DNA from: Schaalia sp. lx-260
GTDB lineage: Bacteria > Actinomycetota > Actinomycetes > Actinomycetales > Actinomycetaceae
Assembly: GCF_021083645.1 (NCBI RefSeq)
Contig: NZ_JAJNRQ010000004.1
Coordinates: forward strand, 124,001-188,000
Length of the DNA: 64,000 bases
Reading direction: 5' to 3'
Shown here piece by piece: positions 45,454 through 54,402 of this stretch; the first letter of the stretch is position 1, and each line of letters opens with the position of its first letter. The translations under genes and the position numbers were made by a program. Below the pieces are notes generated by a model. It had not been told where the DNA came from and made no database searches. It saw only the letters and a list, made by a program, of their open reading frames with translations.

Positions 45454-46776
45454 ATGGTCTCCGATGTCGTTGAATTTAATTGTGCTGCTCGTTCTGATGT
45501 AGGCCTACTGCGGGCAAGTAACCAAGACTCCGCTTACGCTGGCTCTCACCTGCTGGTCCTTGCTGACGGAATGGGCGGCCATGCGGGAGGCGACATTGCT
45601 TCCTCTGTAGCAGTAGCACATTTCGCGCCCCTCGACACGGACACGCACCCCGCTGACTCTTTACTGCCTTTACTGAATAAAGCCCTCGCGCAAGCTCATG
45701 AAGACCTCACTGAGCGTTCCCACCTTGATCCAGAACTCATAGGTCTAGGCACAACAGTCATAGCCCTCATGCGTTCCGGTAATAAACTGGCAATGGTTCA
45801 TATCGGAGACTCGCGCGCATACCTACTCAGGGACCATGCACTTGTGCAAGTCACTACGGATCACTCGTTTGTCCAATACCTCGTAGACACTGGGCAAATC
45901 ACGAAAGAAGAAGCTGAGCATCACCCGCAACGTAACGTTGTGATGCGTATTCTCGGTGATTCCGACACCGATTCCACGCCGGATGAAACAATTCGTGAAG
46001 CTGTCATCGGTGACCGTTGGCTGTTGTGTTCAGATGGTTTAAGCGGTGTCGTCTCTGACGAAACTATTGCCAATGTTCTTGCAGAAATCTCAGACCCCGG
46101 TGAGTGCGCGGAACAGCTCATTCAGCTTGCACTACGCGCAGGTGGACCCGATAACATTACCTGCATAGTGGCGGATGTGGTTCCGACAGGAACTCAGACT
46201 TTCACGCAGCCACAAATCGTTGGCGCGGCCGCTGTTGACCACGCAGCCCCTTCACGCGGCGGAACAGGAGCAGCCGCACGCGCCGCAGCGTTACGTCCCA
46301 CACCTGCCCTGACCTCCACACATAATGACACCCCCATTTCACGGCGACGCAACTGGAAAGCCCCTGCTCTTGCTTTCTGTCTGAGCGTAATTCTTGTAGT
46401 AGCAGGCTGGCTTGGCTGGGCATGGACGCAAACCCAGTACTATGCCCTCGCTGTCAACGGTTACGTTGTTATCCACCAAGGAATCCCTCAATCTATCGGG
46501 CCGTGGAAGTTTTCCCATCCGGTTGTTGTGACAGATATTCGTACTCAGGATCTCACCCCTGTTGATAGGCAACGTTTAACTGAACCGGTGACTCGTTCCT
46601 CACGTGAAGACATTGATTCGTATATTTCACAATTGCGGCTTTCCAGCCAAAAATCTATGAAGGAAAGCACCCCACGCACTGGTCAATCTGGGGCTGATAC
46701 ACGAAATACGCAGTCATCTGAGATAGGTGAGTCAGATTCCCAGCAAAACACGCCTCAAAGTGAGGCTGTGTCCTGA
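45454..46776 (+). CDS. pstP: Ser/Thr protein phosphatase PstP (PP2C)
   Basis: A 440-residue membrane phosphatase that reverses PknA/PknB phosphorylation. The PP2C domain (about 8-240) shows the metal-binding motifs ARSDVGLLRASNQDSAYAG, LVLADGMGGHAGGD, GTTVIALMRSGNKLAMVHIG, DRWLLCSDGLSGVV and AGGPDNITCIVAD. A disordered Ala/Pro/Thr linker leads to one transmembrane helix (about 300-322) and an extracytosolic tail of about 115 residues ending in a Ser/Gln-rich stretch. GAGG lies just ahead of ATG 45454; the stop overlaps the rodA start (TGATG). Position two in from fhaB is standard in actinobacteria. Confidence 0.95.
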   Translation: MVSDVVEFNCAARSDVGLLRASNQDSAYAGSHLLVLADGMGGHAGGDIASSVAVAHFAPLDTDTHPADSLLPLLNKALAQAHEDLTERSHLDPELIGLGTTVIALMRSGNKLAMVHIGDSRAYLLRDHALVQVTTDHSFVQYLVDTGQITKEEAEHHPQRNVVMRILGDSDTDSTPDETIREAVIGDRWLLCSDGLSGVVSDETIANVLAEISDPGECAEQLIQLALRAGGPDNITCIVADVVPTGTQTFTQPQIVGAAAVDHAAPSRGGTGAAARAAALRPTPALTSTHNDTPISRRRNWKAPALAFCLSVILVVAGWLGWAWTQTQYYALAVNGYVVIHQGIPQSIGPWKFSHPVVVTDIRTQDLTPVDRQRLTEPVTRSSREDIDSYISQLRLSSQKSMKESTPRTGQSGADTRNTQSSEIGESDSQQNTPQSEAVS

Positions 46777-48164
46777 TGGCTACCGTGACGATCGCGCCCG
46801 CACGCCCACGACGATTCCTCGAAATGCTCCTGATGCTACTGGCACTTGCTGTCGGCGTCGGCGGTTACATACTCACCTCCGTGAACCGCACAGGTGAAGT
46901 ACCCTCTGACCTGGTCGTACACGTCAGTATTCTTGTTGCCTTTGCAATCATTGCTGAAGTTGGTGTCCACTTTTTAGCGCCCTACGCTGACCCCGTTATT
47001 TTGCCGATTACAGTCGCTTTAACAGGTATCGGTTTAGCGATGATTCATCGACTGGATCAGTCCTATGCCCTCATCGGAGGAAATATTGTCGGTCGTCGGC
47101 AACTCATTTTCGTAGGTCTAGCGATACTTTTGGGCGCGCTTGCCCTCATTGTCTTACGCGATCATCGTAAATTACGTCGCTTCACGTACACATGTGGAGC
47201 ATTGTCACTGATACTCCTTTTACTTCCCATGACCCCAGGGCTTGGTCATGAAACTTTCGGCGCAAAAGTATGGATTCGTATAGGCTCGCTTTCACTGCAA
47301 CCCGGAGAACTCGTCAAAATCACTCTTGCCATATTTTTTGCAGGCTATTTAGTAGCTAACCGTGACAATCTTGCTATCGGAGGCCCGAAGGTACTGGGCC
47401 TACGCCTGCCCCGTATCCGTGACCTTGGGCCGATCATGGTTATATGGCTGCTGGGAATCGCTATCTTGGTTCTGCAACGCGACCTTGGGACGTCCTTGTT
47501 GTTTTTCGGATTATTTGTTGCTGTCTTATACGTGGCAACAAATCGAGTCTCATGGCTTGTCCTCGGTTTCGTCCTTTTCACACCGGCTGTCCTTTTAGCT
47601 ATCCGTATCTTTGGGCATGTACGTGCCCGTTTCACTATCTGGTTACACGCGTTAGATCCTGCGATTTACGAACAAAACGGGGGATCATTCCAGTTGGTCC
47701 AATCTTTCTTTGGACAAGCCTCCGGTGGGCTGATGGGAACCGGTTGGGGACGCGGATACCCTCAGTTGGTACCCCTAGCAAATTCTGATTTCATTTTGTC
47801 GTCTCTAGCTGAAGAACTCGGATTAACTGGTCTTTTCGCAATTTTATTGCTCTACGTGATTCTGATTGAACGAGGCTTCCGCGCCGCAATTGGGGTCCGT
47901 GACGGTTTTGGGAAACTCCTTGCAGCCGGTTTAAGTTTTTCTTTGGCTTTGCAACTTTTCGTGGTACTTGGAGGTGTGACCGGACTTATTCCGCTCACAG
48001 GGCTGACAGCGCCATTCTTGGCTGCGGGAGGTTCCTCCATGCTGTCCTCGTGGATAACAGTTGCTTTACTGCTGCGCATATCTGACGCAGCCCGACGACC
48101 CGCCACCCCAACTCCTTGGTCAGATTCTGGTCAAATTCCAGCAATGGCAGGAGGTACGCAGTGA
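46776..48164 (+). CDS. rodA: FtsW/RodA/SpoVE family peptidoglycan glycosyltransferase (RodA)
   Basis: A 462-residue SEDS protein with about twelve helices. SEDS proteins polymerise lipid II into glycan strands together with a class B penicillin-binding protein. Conserved regions are GAKVWIRIGSLSLQPGELVKI, LQRDLGTSLLFFGLF with the essential Asp loop, SFQLVQSFFGQASGGLMGTGWGRG and DFILSSLAEELGLTG. The neighbouring pbpA is its transpeptidase partner. The start overlaps the pstP stop by one base; the stop overlaps the pbpA GTG. RodA is chosen over FtsW from its place in this operon. Confidence 0.94.
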   Translation: MATVTIAPARPRRFLEMLLMLLALAVGVGGYILTSVNRTGEVPSDLVVHVSILVAFAIIAEVGVHFLAPYADPVILPITVALTGIGLAMIHRLDQSYALIGGNIVGRRQLIFVGLAILLGALALIVLRDHRKLRRFTYTCGALSLILLLLPMTPGLGHETFGAKVWIRIGSLSLQPGELVKITLAIFFAGYLVANRDNLAIGGPKVLGLRLPRIRDLGPIMVIWLLGIAILVLQRDLGTSLLFFGLFVAVLYVATNRVSWLVLGFVLFTPAVLLAIRIFGHVRARFTIWLHALDPAIYEQNGGSFQLVQSFFGQASGGLMGTGWGRGYPQLVPLANSDFILSSLAEELGLTGLFAILLLYVILIERGFRAAIGVRDGFGKLLAAGLSFSLALQLFVVLGGVTGLIPLTGLTAPFLAAGGSSMLSSWITVALLLRISDAARRPATPTPWSDSGQIPAMAGGTQ

Positions 48165-49618
48165 ATAATCAGCTTCGTAAACTTTTTGTCGTTGTGCTCC
48201 TGATGTTCTGTGCTTTAGGTTTAGCTGTAACACATAATCATGTACTTCGTGCGCCACAGCTCAATGCTGATTCGCGTAATGCGCGCTCAATTTTGCATGC
48301 AGCAGAAACTGATCGTGGACCAATTATTGTGGATGGAATTGCTGTTGCTTCCTCATCAAAAATTGAGGACACAAGGCGCTATCAACGCACCTATTCTGAA
48401 GGCCCTCTTTACGCACCTGTCACAGGCTACTTTTCCTCAACATTTTCCCAATCCACAGGCATAGAAGCCGCGGCCTCACAAGTACTCAGCGGTGATTCTT
48501 CTGCACTTCTGATACAGCGCATACGTAACTTATTTACAGGGAATACTCGTCAAGGCGGAGGAGTTGCCCTCACACTTGACCCACAACTTCAACGTATTGC
48601 CGCCGAAAAACTTGGCTCACGTAAAGGCGCTGTTGTCGCTCTCGACGCACAAACAGGAGCTATTCGCGCGCTGTATTCTTCCCCCTCCTACGATCCAAAT
48701 ACGCTTGCCGTACAAGATGGTGCCGCAGCAGAAGCAGCATATGAAGCCCTCGTTGCGGATCCGTCAAGGCCCTTGTATAACCGTGCTATCGCCGGTGACC
48801 TGTACCGCCCTGGTTCATCCTTCAAAGTCCTCACCACCATCGCGCTACTGCAAAAAGGTGTTGCACAGCCAGATACACATATGGATTCGCCTACAGAAGC
48901 GACTCTACCCACAACAAGGACTTCTATTGAAAACTACGGGCATTCTGCGTGTGGCAATGGGAACCCTACACTCGCTGAAGCATTTGCGCGCTCATGCAAT
49001 ACTACTTTTGTCCTTGCGTCTGCATCATTGACTCACGATGATTTAGCTGGCCTGACACAAAAATTCGGTTTCGGTGATTCTCTTGAAATTCCACTGAAAG
49101 TCACGCCCTCGATTTTCCCAGAGAAAACAGACCCCGCGCAGCTAGCATTGACCACGATCGGTCAATTCGATGTGAAAGTCACGCCCTTACAGATGGCTCA
49201 GATTGCGCAGGCTATCGCAAACAACGGCGAAATGATGAAACCGTATCTCATCAACGAAATACTCGATGCTGACCTACAAACCCAGTCAAAAACTTCACCC
49301 ACATCTTTAGGAGCGCCTATAAGTGCAGAGGTCGCCCACGCTTTAACACGCATGATGCGTGATGTCGTGGAAGCTCCTTACGGGACAGCACGCAGCCTTT
49401 TAGGACTCCCTTTCCCTATTGCTGTTAAAACTGGAACAGCGGAAAACGGGGATGAACACAAACGAACAACAGCCTCAGTGATGGGTTTTGCTCCAGCTGA
49501 TAACCCTCAGATAGCTTTCGCAATCTTTGTTGAAGGTGATGATGCTGACCCTCAACCCACAGGAGAATCCGCAGCAGGCCCGATCTTGCGCGCACTACTG
49601 GAGGCGGGAATCAAATGA
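48161..49618 (+). CDS. pbpA: penicillin-binding protein A (class B transpeptidase)
   Basis: A 485-residue D,D-transpeptidase that cross-links peptidoglycan, anchored by one N-terminal helix (about 9-24). The three active-site motifs are present: SSFK near residue 219 in YRPGSSFKVLTTIALL, SCN in FARSCNTTFVLA and KTG in IAVKTGTAENGDEHK. The start is GTG 48161, preceded by AGGAGG at ideal distance and overlapping the rodA stop; the longer frame from 48116 lies within rodA. Mycobacterial PbpA is regulated by PknB, in line with the operon. It overlaps pknA by four bases. Confidence 0.95.
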   Translation: MNNQLRKLFVVVLLMFCALGLAVTHNHVLRAPQLNADSRNARSILHAAETDRGPIIVDGIAVASSSKIEDTRRYQRTYSEGPLYAPVTGYFSSTFSQSTGIEAAASQVLSGDSSALLIQRIRNLFTGNTRQGGGVALTLDPQLQRIAAEKLGSRKGAVVALDAQTGAIRALYSSPSYDPNTLAVQDGAAAEAAYEALVADPSRPLYNRAIAGDLYRPGSSFKVLTTIALLQKGVAQPDTHMDSPTEATLPTTRTSIENYGHSACGNGNPTLAEAFARSCNTTFVLASASLTHDDLAGLTQKFGFGDSLEIPLKVTPSIFPEKTDPAQLALTTIGQFDVKVTPLQMAQIAQAIANNGEMMKPYLINEILDADLQTQSKTSPTSLGAPISAEVAHALTRMMRDVVEAPYGTARSLLGLPFPIAVKTGTAENGDEHKRTTASVMGFAPADNPQIAFAIFVEGDDADPQPTGESAAGPILRALLEAGIK

Positions 49619-51363
49619 CACATTCAGGATCACAGCACCCTACTACGCTTACTGGCCGCGTCCTAGCAGGCCGCTACACGTTACTTGCGCATGTTGCACA
49701 AGGTGGCATGGGTGAAGTATGGAAAGCGCGTGACCGTGAAACTGGGCGTCTTGTTGCAGCAAAGATCCTGAAATCTGAGTTTTCCGGTCAAGAAATCTCG
49801 CTGTCGCGCCTACGAATTGAAGCCTCAAATGCTATGCGCATCACTCACCCTAATGTTGCTAACGTGTACGATTCCGGAGAGGCTAACGGGCGCGGCTGGA
49901 TCATCATGGAATTAGTTGATGGTCGTCCACTGACTGATTACCTAGCCAATAATTCCCGCATTGCTGTAGCAGATCTTTTACCTGTTCTTATGCAGGTCGC
50001 TATGGCTTTAGATGCCGCCGAAAAAGCCGGTGTCGTTCATCGTGACATTAAACCTGCCAATATTTTGGTTCGTGACGATGGCATTGTGAAACTTACTGAT
50101 TTTGGCATTTCACGCACACATGACCAAGTGAATTTAACAGTCGATGGCATGGTCATGGGAACCGCCCAATACTTACCGCCTGAACAAGCGATGGGCAAAG
50201 ACGCCACACCATTGGGCGACCTATACGCCCTCGGGATTATCGCCTATGAAGCACTTGCAGGGCAGCGTCCATATACAGGTCAATCTCAGGTAGATATCGC
50301 ATTCGCACATGTCAATGACCCGTTACCTCCCCTGCCTCGTGATATTCCTGAACCTATTGCGAATGTGGTTTTGCACCTGCTAGAAAAAGAACCTGAACGT
50401 CGGCCTTCCTCTGGTACTGCGCTTGCCCGTGAACTCATGAATGCGGCAACACAGCTTCACCTTGATCTGCAGCCGCATCCATTACCTTTACCTGAAAACT
50501 CTGAACGTGACATGCCACTAACCGCGTCACAACCTGTCGTTGCTCCAGTGCGTCACACACCTCATACACGCTTGCCAGCAAAGTATCTTGAGCCTGTGGA
50601 TATGGATGTGCAGCTACCTGACGTGCCACGTATTTCCAGTAGTATGCGTTTTTCTCCTTCAGGTGACCGCACAAGGCAATCGACCACACCTGCACCTCAT
50701 GTGAGCCATGAAGATACATATTCTGGCTCACCAAGACACGCATCTTCACCCCATGATTTATCAGGTGAAACTGTTTCACCTGCCGCCCCCACACATACGG
50801 GAGGACAGCTCCCAGATTTTCGTCGGCGGACCGTACAGCCTCATCCGCCCTCATCGGAACATTCTGTTCATACAACGGCTTCGGATACGATCTTTCCTGG
50901 CCCTTCATCAGTAAAATCTCAACAAAGAAGGCATGGCCGCCCTTCTTTTGTCCCTACAAAGCGTGCTTCTTCAGCAGAGGCAAACCCCGAGCAGCGTCAC
51001 TTCTCGTTGCCTCGTACTTCGCGTCCTGATTCAACGCGCCGAGCAGCCAATCCGGCATTACGCGCGGAGCCTTTTATGTGGCCCGACACACGCGCTACGT
51101 CGCATATGCGGCGTACCCATGATAACACCCATGGTGTACAGTCCCTATCTACTAAATACAATCGTTCGGTGGTATCCCCACCCACGCCTTTAAGTCACAG
51201 AATCGGAAAATGGGTAGTGATCGCACTGTTCATGCTCACTGTGATGCTGGTTGTGGCCGCCACCATCCATCACAGACTCGGTTTTTCCACACTTATCAGC
51301 GGTACTCAGACCGCGACAATGGAGGAGGTTAGAACATGGCTGAGCACATGGCACGCCGTTTAG
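49615..51363 (+). CDS. pknA: Ser/Thr protein kinase PknA
   Basis: A 582-residue membrane kinase. The kinase domain (about 20-275) has the glycine loop AQGGMGEVWKARD, ATP-binding Lys50, VVHRDIKPANIL with catalytic Asp144, DFGISR at 162 and the activation segment with GTAQYLPPEQ. A Pro/Ser/Thr/His-rich, probably disordered region of about 250 residues follows, far longer than in mycobacterial PknA. One transmembrane helix lies near 532-551, with a short outer tail and no PASTA domain. It phosphorylates division and wall proteins. ATG 49615 overlaps the pbpA stop. Its 3' end overlaps pknB by 28 bases. Confidence 0.94.
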   Translation: MTHSGSQHPTTLTGRVLAGRYTLLAHVAQGGMGEVWKARDRETGRLVAAKILKSEFSGQEISLSRLRIEASNAMRITHPNVANVYDSGEANGRGWIIMELVDGRPLTDYLANNSRIAVADLLPVLMQVAMALDAAEKAGVVHRDIKPANILVRDDGIVKLTDFGISRTHDQVNLTVDGMVMGTAQYLPPEQAMGKDATPLGDLYALGIIAYEALAGQRPYTGQSQVDIAFAHVNDPLPPLPRDIPEPIANVVLHLLEKEPERRPSSGTALARELMNAATQLHLDLQPHPLPLPENSERDMPLTASQPVVAPVRHTPHTRLPAKYLEPVDMDVQLPDVPRISSSMRFSPSGDRTRQSTTPAPHVSHEDTYSGSPRHASSPHDLSGETVSPAAPTHTGGQLPDFRRRTVQPHPPSSEHSVHTTASDTIFPGPSSVKSQQRRHGRPSFVPTKRASSAEANPEQRHFSLPRTSRPDSTRRAANPALRAEPFMWPDTRATSHMRRTHDNTHGVQSLSTKYNRSVVSPPTPLSHRIGKWVVIALFMLTVMLVVAATIHHRLGFSTLISGTQTATMEEVRTWLSTWHAV

Positions 51364-53309
51364 GAGAGCGGTATGAAGTGCGCTCACTTATTGGGCGAGG
51401 AGGTATGGCGGAAGTCCACCTTGGTTTTGATACGCGGCTATCACGTATCGTCGCTATCAAAATGCTTCGAGAAGAACTGGCAAAAGATTCTGTATTCCAA
51501 GCTCGTTTTCGCCGTGAAGCACAATCGGCTGCTTCATTGAACCACCCAAATATTGTCGGGGTATATGACACAGGTGAAGATCCCGTAGTTTTGCCTGGTG
51601 GTCACACGCTTGCTGTACCTTACATCGTGATGGAATACGTTGAAGGCCACACGGTGAAAGACTTACTGGCTGACGGTACTCCTGTGCCTATTGATGAAGC
51701 GATTGACATTATTTCTGGCGTTTTGTCAGCTTTAGAGTATTCCCACTCTAAAGGCCTAGTGCATCGTGATATCAAGCCCGGTAACGTCATGTTGACCACG
51801 CAGGGTGAAGTGAAAGTCATGGACTTTGGTATTGCCCGGGCTTTGACTGATTCGCAGTCCACAATGACTCAAACAAATGCTGTTGTGGGAACTGCGCAAT
51901 ACCTGTCGCCTGAGCAAGCCCGAGGTGAGCAGGTTGATACGCGCTCAGATTTATATTCAACCGGCGTGGTGCTTTTTGAGCTGCTCACCGGTCAACCGCC
52001 TTTTAAGGGTGATTCAGCAGTTTCTGTGGCTTACCAGCATGTGCAGCAGTTGCCTCCTACTCCTTCACATTTAGCTTCAGATATTCCAGAGGCGCTGGAT
52101 CGTATCGTCATGAAAGCAATGGCGAAAAACCCTGATGATCGTTATGTCACGGCTTCGTCAATGAAAGCTGATTTAATCCGTATGCTCTCAGGTAGCCAGG
52201 TCACCGCACCTGAGACATCCGTGTGGGCTTCACAAACAACTCAGATGTTGCCCACTCCTGCTTCAGGTCCCCACACAAGTATGTTTTCACCTCAAGGAAC
52301 ACAGGTGATGACCGCTGTGCCTTCACCTGAAACTCCTGAAAAGAAGAAGCGTGGCCCTGTTATTTTGAGTATCAGCCTTATCGTGATTGCTCTGTGCATG
52401 ATTATGGCGATTGTGTGGGCTTTATCTGGGGGTCAAAGCACTCAGTCAGCAACTGCTGTGGTGCCTAATGTTGTCAGTATGACCCAGCAAGAGGCAAAAA
52501 CGACTCTTGAAGCAGCAGGATTCAAATGGAAGCTCGGTGAGCCGGAGCCTTCCGACACGGTACCTGCTGAGTCTGTGGCGCGCACTGATCCTCCTGGTGG
52601 TGATAATGCTGAGGTAGGTTCCACCGTGACCTTGTTTTTATCGTCGGGGCCAAATTCTGTGAAGATTCCTGACGGTTTGATCGGAATGACACCGGATGAA
52701 GCGAAAGCTGCTGTAGAGGCTTTAGGTTTGGTCTGGAAACTTTCAGATACCAAAGAGGCTTCTGATGATGTGGCTGAAGGCAAAATTGTCCGCGTGAATC
52801 CTTCCTCAGGTGGGAAAGTGAAAGTGGGTAGCACTGTCACTGGCTACGTGTCCTCTGGTTCAGAAAAGGTGCTTGTACCTGATTTGTCTGGGATGACTCA
52901 AGACCAAGCGCGTGAAGTTTTACGTTCTGCTGGTTTGAGTTTCGGCAACGTGTTGACGAAGAATAGTTCAACAGTTGCTGAGGGGCGCGTGATTTCTACC
53001 GAGCCTGCTGCTGGTACTGAACTGAAGAAGGGCGATGAGGTTGGTTTAACGTTATCTGATGGCAAGGTGACGATTCCGACAGGCTTGATTGGCGCGCAAA
53101 AAGACGCGGTAATCCGCTCACTTGTTGACGAGTTGGGTTTGACTGTGACGGCTTCTGAGCATTATGACGTGAATGCGGATGCTGGTGTGGTTACACAATT
53201 GTCGGTAGCTGAGGGCAGTCAAATTCCGCAGGGTTCCAAGGTGACGATTATGGTGTCGAAAGGTCCAAAACCTGAAGAACAGCCACGTTCGTCCTCAAGT
53301 CGGAATTAA
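51336..53309 (+). CDS. pknB: Ser/Thr protein kinase PknB with PASTA domains
   Basis: A 657-residue receptor kinase. The kinase domain (about 12-270) has IGRGGMAEVHLGFD, Lys42, LVHRDIKPGNVM with Asp145, DFGIAR at 163 and the Thr-rich activation loop STMTQTNAVVGTAQYLSPEQ, the sites autophosphorylated in mycobacterial PknB. After a juxtamembrane linker comes a helix (about 345-367). Four PASTA repeats (about 375-650) follow, which bind muropeptides and lipid II outside the cell. GGAGGAGG precedes ATG 51336 at good distance, so strong translation starts inside the end of pknA. It closes the seven-gene operon, before a terminator at 53321. Confidence 0.96.
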   Translation: MAEHMARRLGERYEVRSLIGRGGMAEVHLGFDTRLSRIVAIKMLREELAKDSVFQARFRREAQSAASLNHPNIVGVYDTGEDPVVLPGGHTLAVPYIVMEYVEGHTVKDLLADGTPVPIDEAIDIISGVLSALEYSHSKGLVHRDIKPGNVMLTTQGEVKVMDFGIARALTDSQSTMTQTNAVVGTAQYLSPEQARGEQVDTRSDLYSTGVVLFELLTGQPPFKGDSAVSVAYQHVQQLPPTPSHLASDIPEALDRIVMKAMAKNPDDRYVTASSMKADLIRMLSGSQVTAPETSVWASQTTQMLPTPASGPHTSMFSPQGTQVMTAVPSPETPEKKKRGPVILSISLIVIALCMIMAIVWALSGGQSTQSATAVVPNVVSMTQQEAKTTLEAAGFKWKLGEPEPSDTVPAESVARTDPPGGDNAEVGSTVTLFLSSGPNSVKIPDGLIGMTPDEAKAAVEALGLVWKLSDTKEASDDVAEGKIVRVNPSSGGKVKVGSTVTGYVSSGSEKVLVPDLSGMTQDQAREVLRSAGLSFGNVLTKNSSTVAEGRVISTEPAAGTELKKGDEVGLTLSDGKVTIPTGLIGAQKDAVIRSLVDELGLTVTASEHYDVNADAGVVTQLSVAEGSQIPQGSKVTIMVSKGPKPEEQPRSSSSRN

Positions 53310-53320
53310 TAATGGCATCA

Positions 53321-53354
53321 AAAGGCCGGTCTGGTTTTTCAGGCCGGCCTTTTA
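53321..53354 (+). terminator. terminator of the fhaA-pknB operon
   Basis: The stem AAAAGGCCGG (53321-53330) pairs with CCGGCCTTTT (53345-53354) over a 14-base loop. It has A and T runs on both sides, so it can also serve the convergent trpG gene. Confidence 0.88.
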
Positions 53355-53429
53355 TGTATGTGCATGTGATTCTTTGTTGACGCCCCTTTTAATGTGTCGT
53401 CCTTTCAGGGGCCTGAGCTTTAGTGGGTT

Positions 53430-54074
53430 TTATGCTTGTAGTTGACGTTGAGCGACTATTGGTGCCAGAGAGCGTGCGCGCACTGGGGCTTCTGTTTCAC
53501 CGCATTGGGCTAGCCAGTTCGCAAGCATGAGGTGACCGTGTTCAGTCATAACGGATTCTGGGTGGAATTGCACGCCCTCTAAAGGAAGGGTGCGGTGTCG
53601 TAACCCCATGATGATTCCGTTATCGGTGTATGCGGTGGCAATCAGCTCATCAGGCATTGTCGCAGGGTCGACTGCTAATGAGTGGTATCGAGTAACTGTC
53701 AGCGGTGAAGGAACTCCGCGGAACAGTCCTTGCATATCGTGTGTGATAACGGAGGTTTTTCCGTGCATGAGTTCTGGAGCGTGGGTCACTGTGGCACCGA
53801 AGTATTCACCTAATGCTTGATGGCCTAGGCACACTCCGCACATAGGTATTGACCGTTCAGCGCAGTCCTCAATGACTTGAAGTGAGGCGCCCGCGCCTTT
53901 AGGATCGCCTGGTCCCGGTGAAATAAGCACACCGTCGTATTGACCTTGAGCCCACCAGTGAGGATCAACGCGGTCGTTACGAATAACATCCACTTCAGCA
54001 CCCATATGACGCAGGTAGCCGACGATAGTCCACACGAATGAGTCGTAGTTATCTACGCAAAGAATCCGTGTCAT
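53430..54074 (-). CDS. trpG: glutamine amidotransferase, anthranilate/aminodeoxychorismate synthase component II
   Basis: A 214-residue class I glutamine amidotransferase that supplies ammonia to TrpE or PabB. The catalytic triad is seen as MCGVCLGHQALGEYFG (Cys) and GVQFHPESVMTEHG (His and Glu); ISPGPGDP forms the oxyanion loop and CVDNYDSFVWTIVGYL is the family N-terminus. ATG 54074 is chosen because GGAAGG lies just upstream; the 33 extra codons before it are not conserved in type. No synthase partner is in the window, so use in tryptophan or folate synthesis, or both, cannot be decided. Lying beside pknB is typical of actinobacteria. Confidence 0.92.
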   Translation of the reverse strand: MTRILCVDNYDSFVWTIVGYLRHMGAEVDVIRNDRVDPHWWAQGQYDGVLISPGPGDPKGAGASLQVIEDCAERSIPMCGVCLGHQALGEYFGATVTHAPELMHGKTSVITHDMQGLFRGVPSPLTVTRYHSLAVDPATMPDELIATAYTDNGIIMGLRHRTLPLEGVQFHPESVMTEHGHLMLANWLAQCGETEAPVRARSLAPIVAQRQLQA

Positions 54075-54230
54075 ATCCGTACCTTCCTTATATGCTGGCG
54101 AGCAGGTATTGTGAGCGCACAGCGGCTGAGTTCCTTTGTTTGATGTCACCATCACAGGCGATGGTGTCCTCATATTGAGGAAAACTTTTATCGCCTGTCT
54201 TTACTTTTATTGATCGTGTTAGCCACTAGG

Positions 54231-54386
54231 TTAGCCAACGTTAGCGTCACCAATGTTGAGGTAGCTTTGTGCCCAAGGGAATACCCATACGAATAGGGCA
54301 GCGACGATGGCTGCTATCAGGATCAACGATTCAATGATTTTAAGCCATGTGGGTCCAGGCAGGTGACGGAAAATCCAGTTGTACAT
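54231..54386 (-). CDS. small conserved-type membrane protein, 51 aa
   Basis: A short gene reading MYNWIFRHLPGPTWLKIIES, then a transmembrane segment (LILIAAIVAALFVWVFPW, about 21-38) and a short polar tail ending DANVG. It starts 16 bases after the sortase stop on the same strand, so it is very likely co-expressed with it. The pattern of W-(I/R)-x-x-LPGP-x-W-x-K before a single helix matches small proteins I associate with this actinobacterial locus; the family has no known function. The Shine-Dalgarno is weak (AGAGA about 10 bases upstream). A helper of sortase E or a division-related peptide is possible but unproven. Confidence 0.75.
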   Translation of the reverse strand: MYNWIFRHLPGPTWLKIIESLILIAAIVAALFVWVFPWAQSYLNIGDANVG

Positions 54387-54402
54387 TCTGTGTCATTCTC
54401 TT

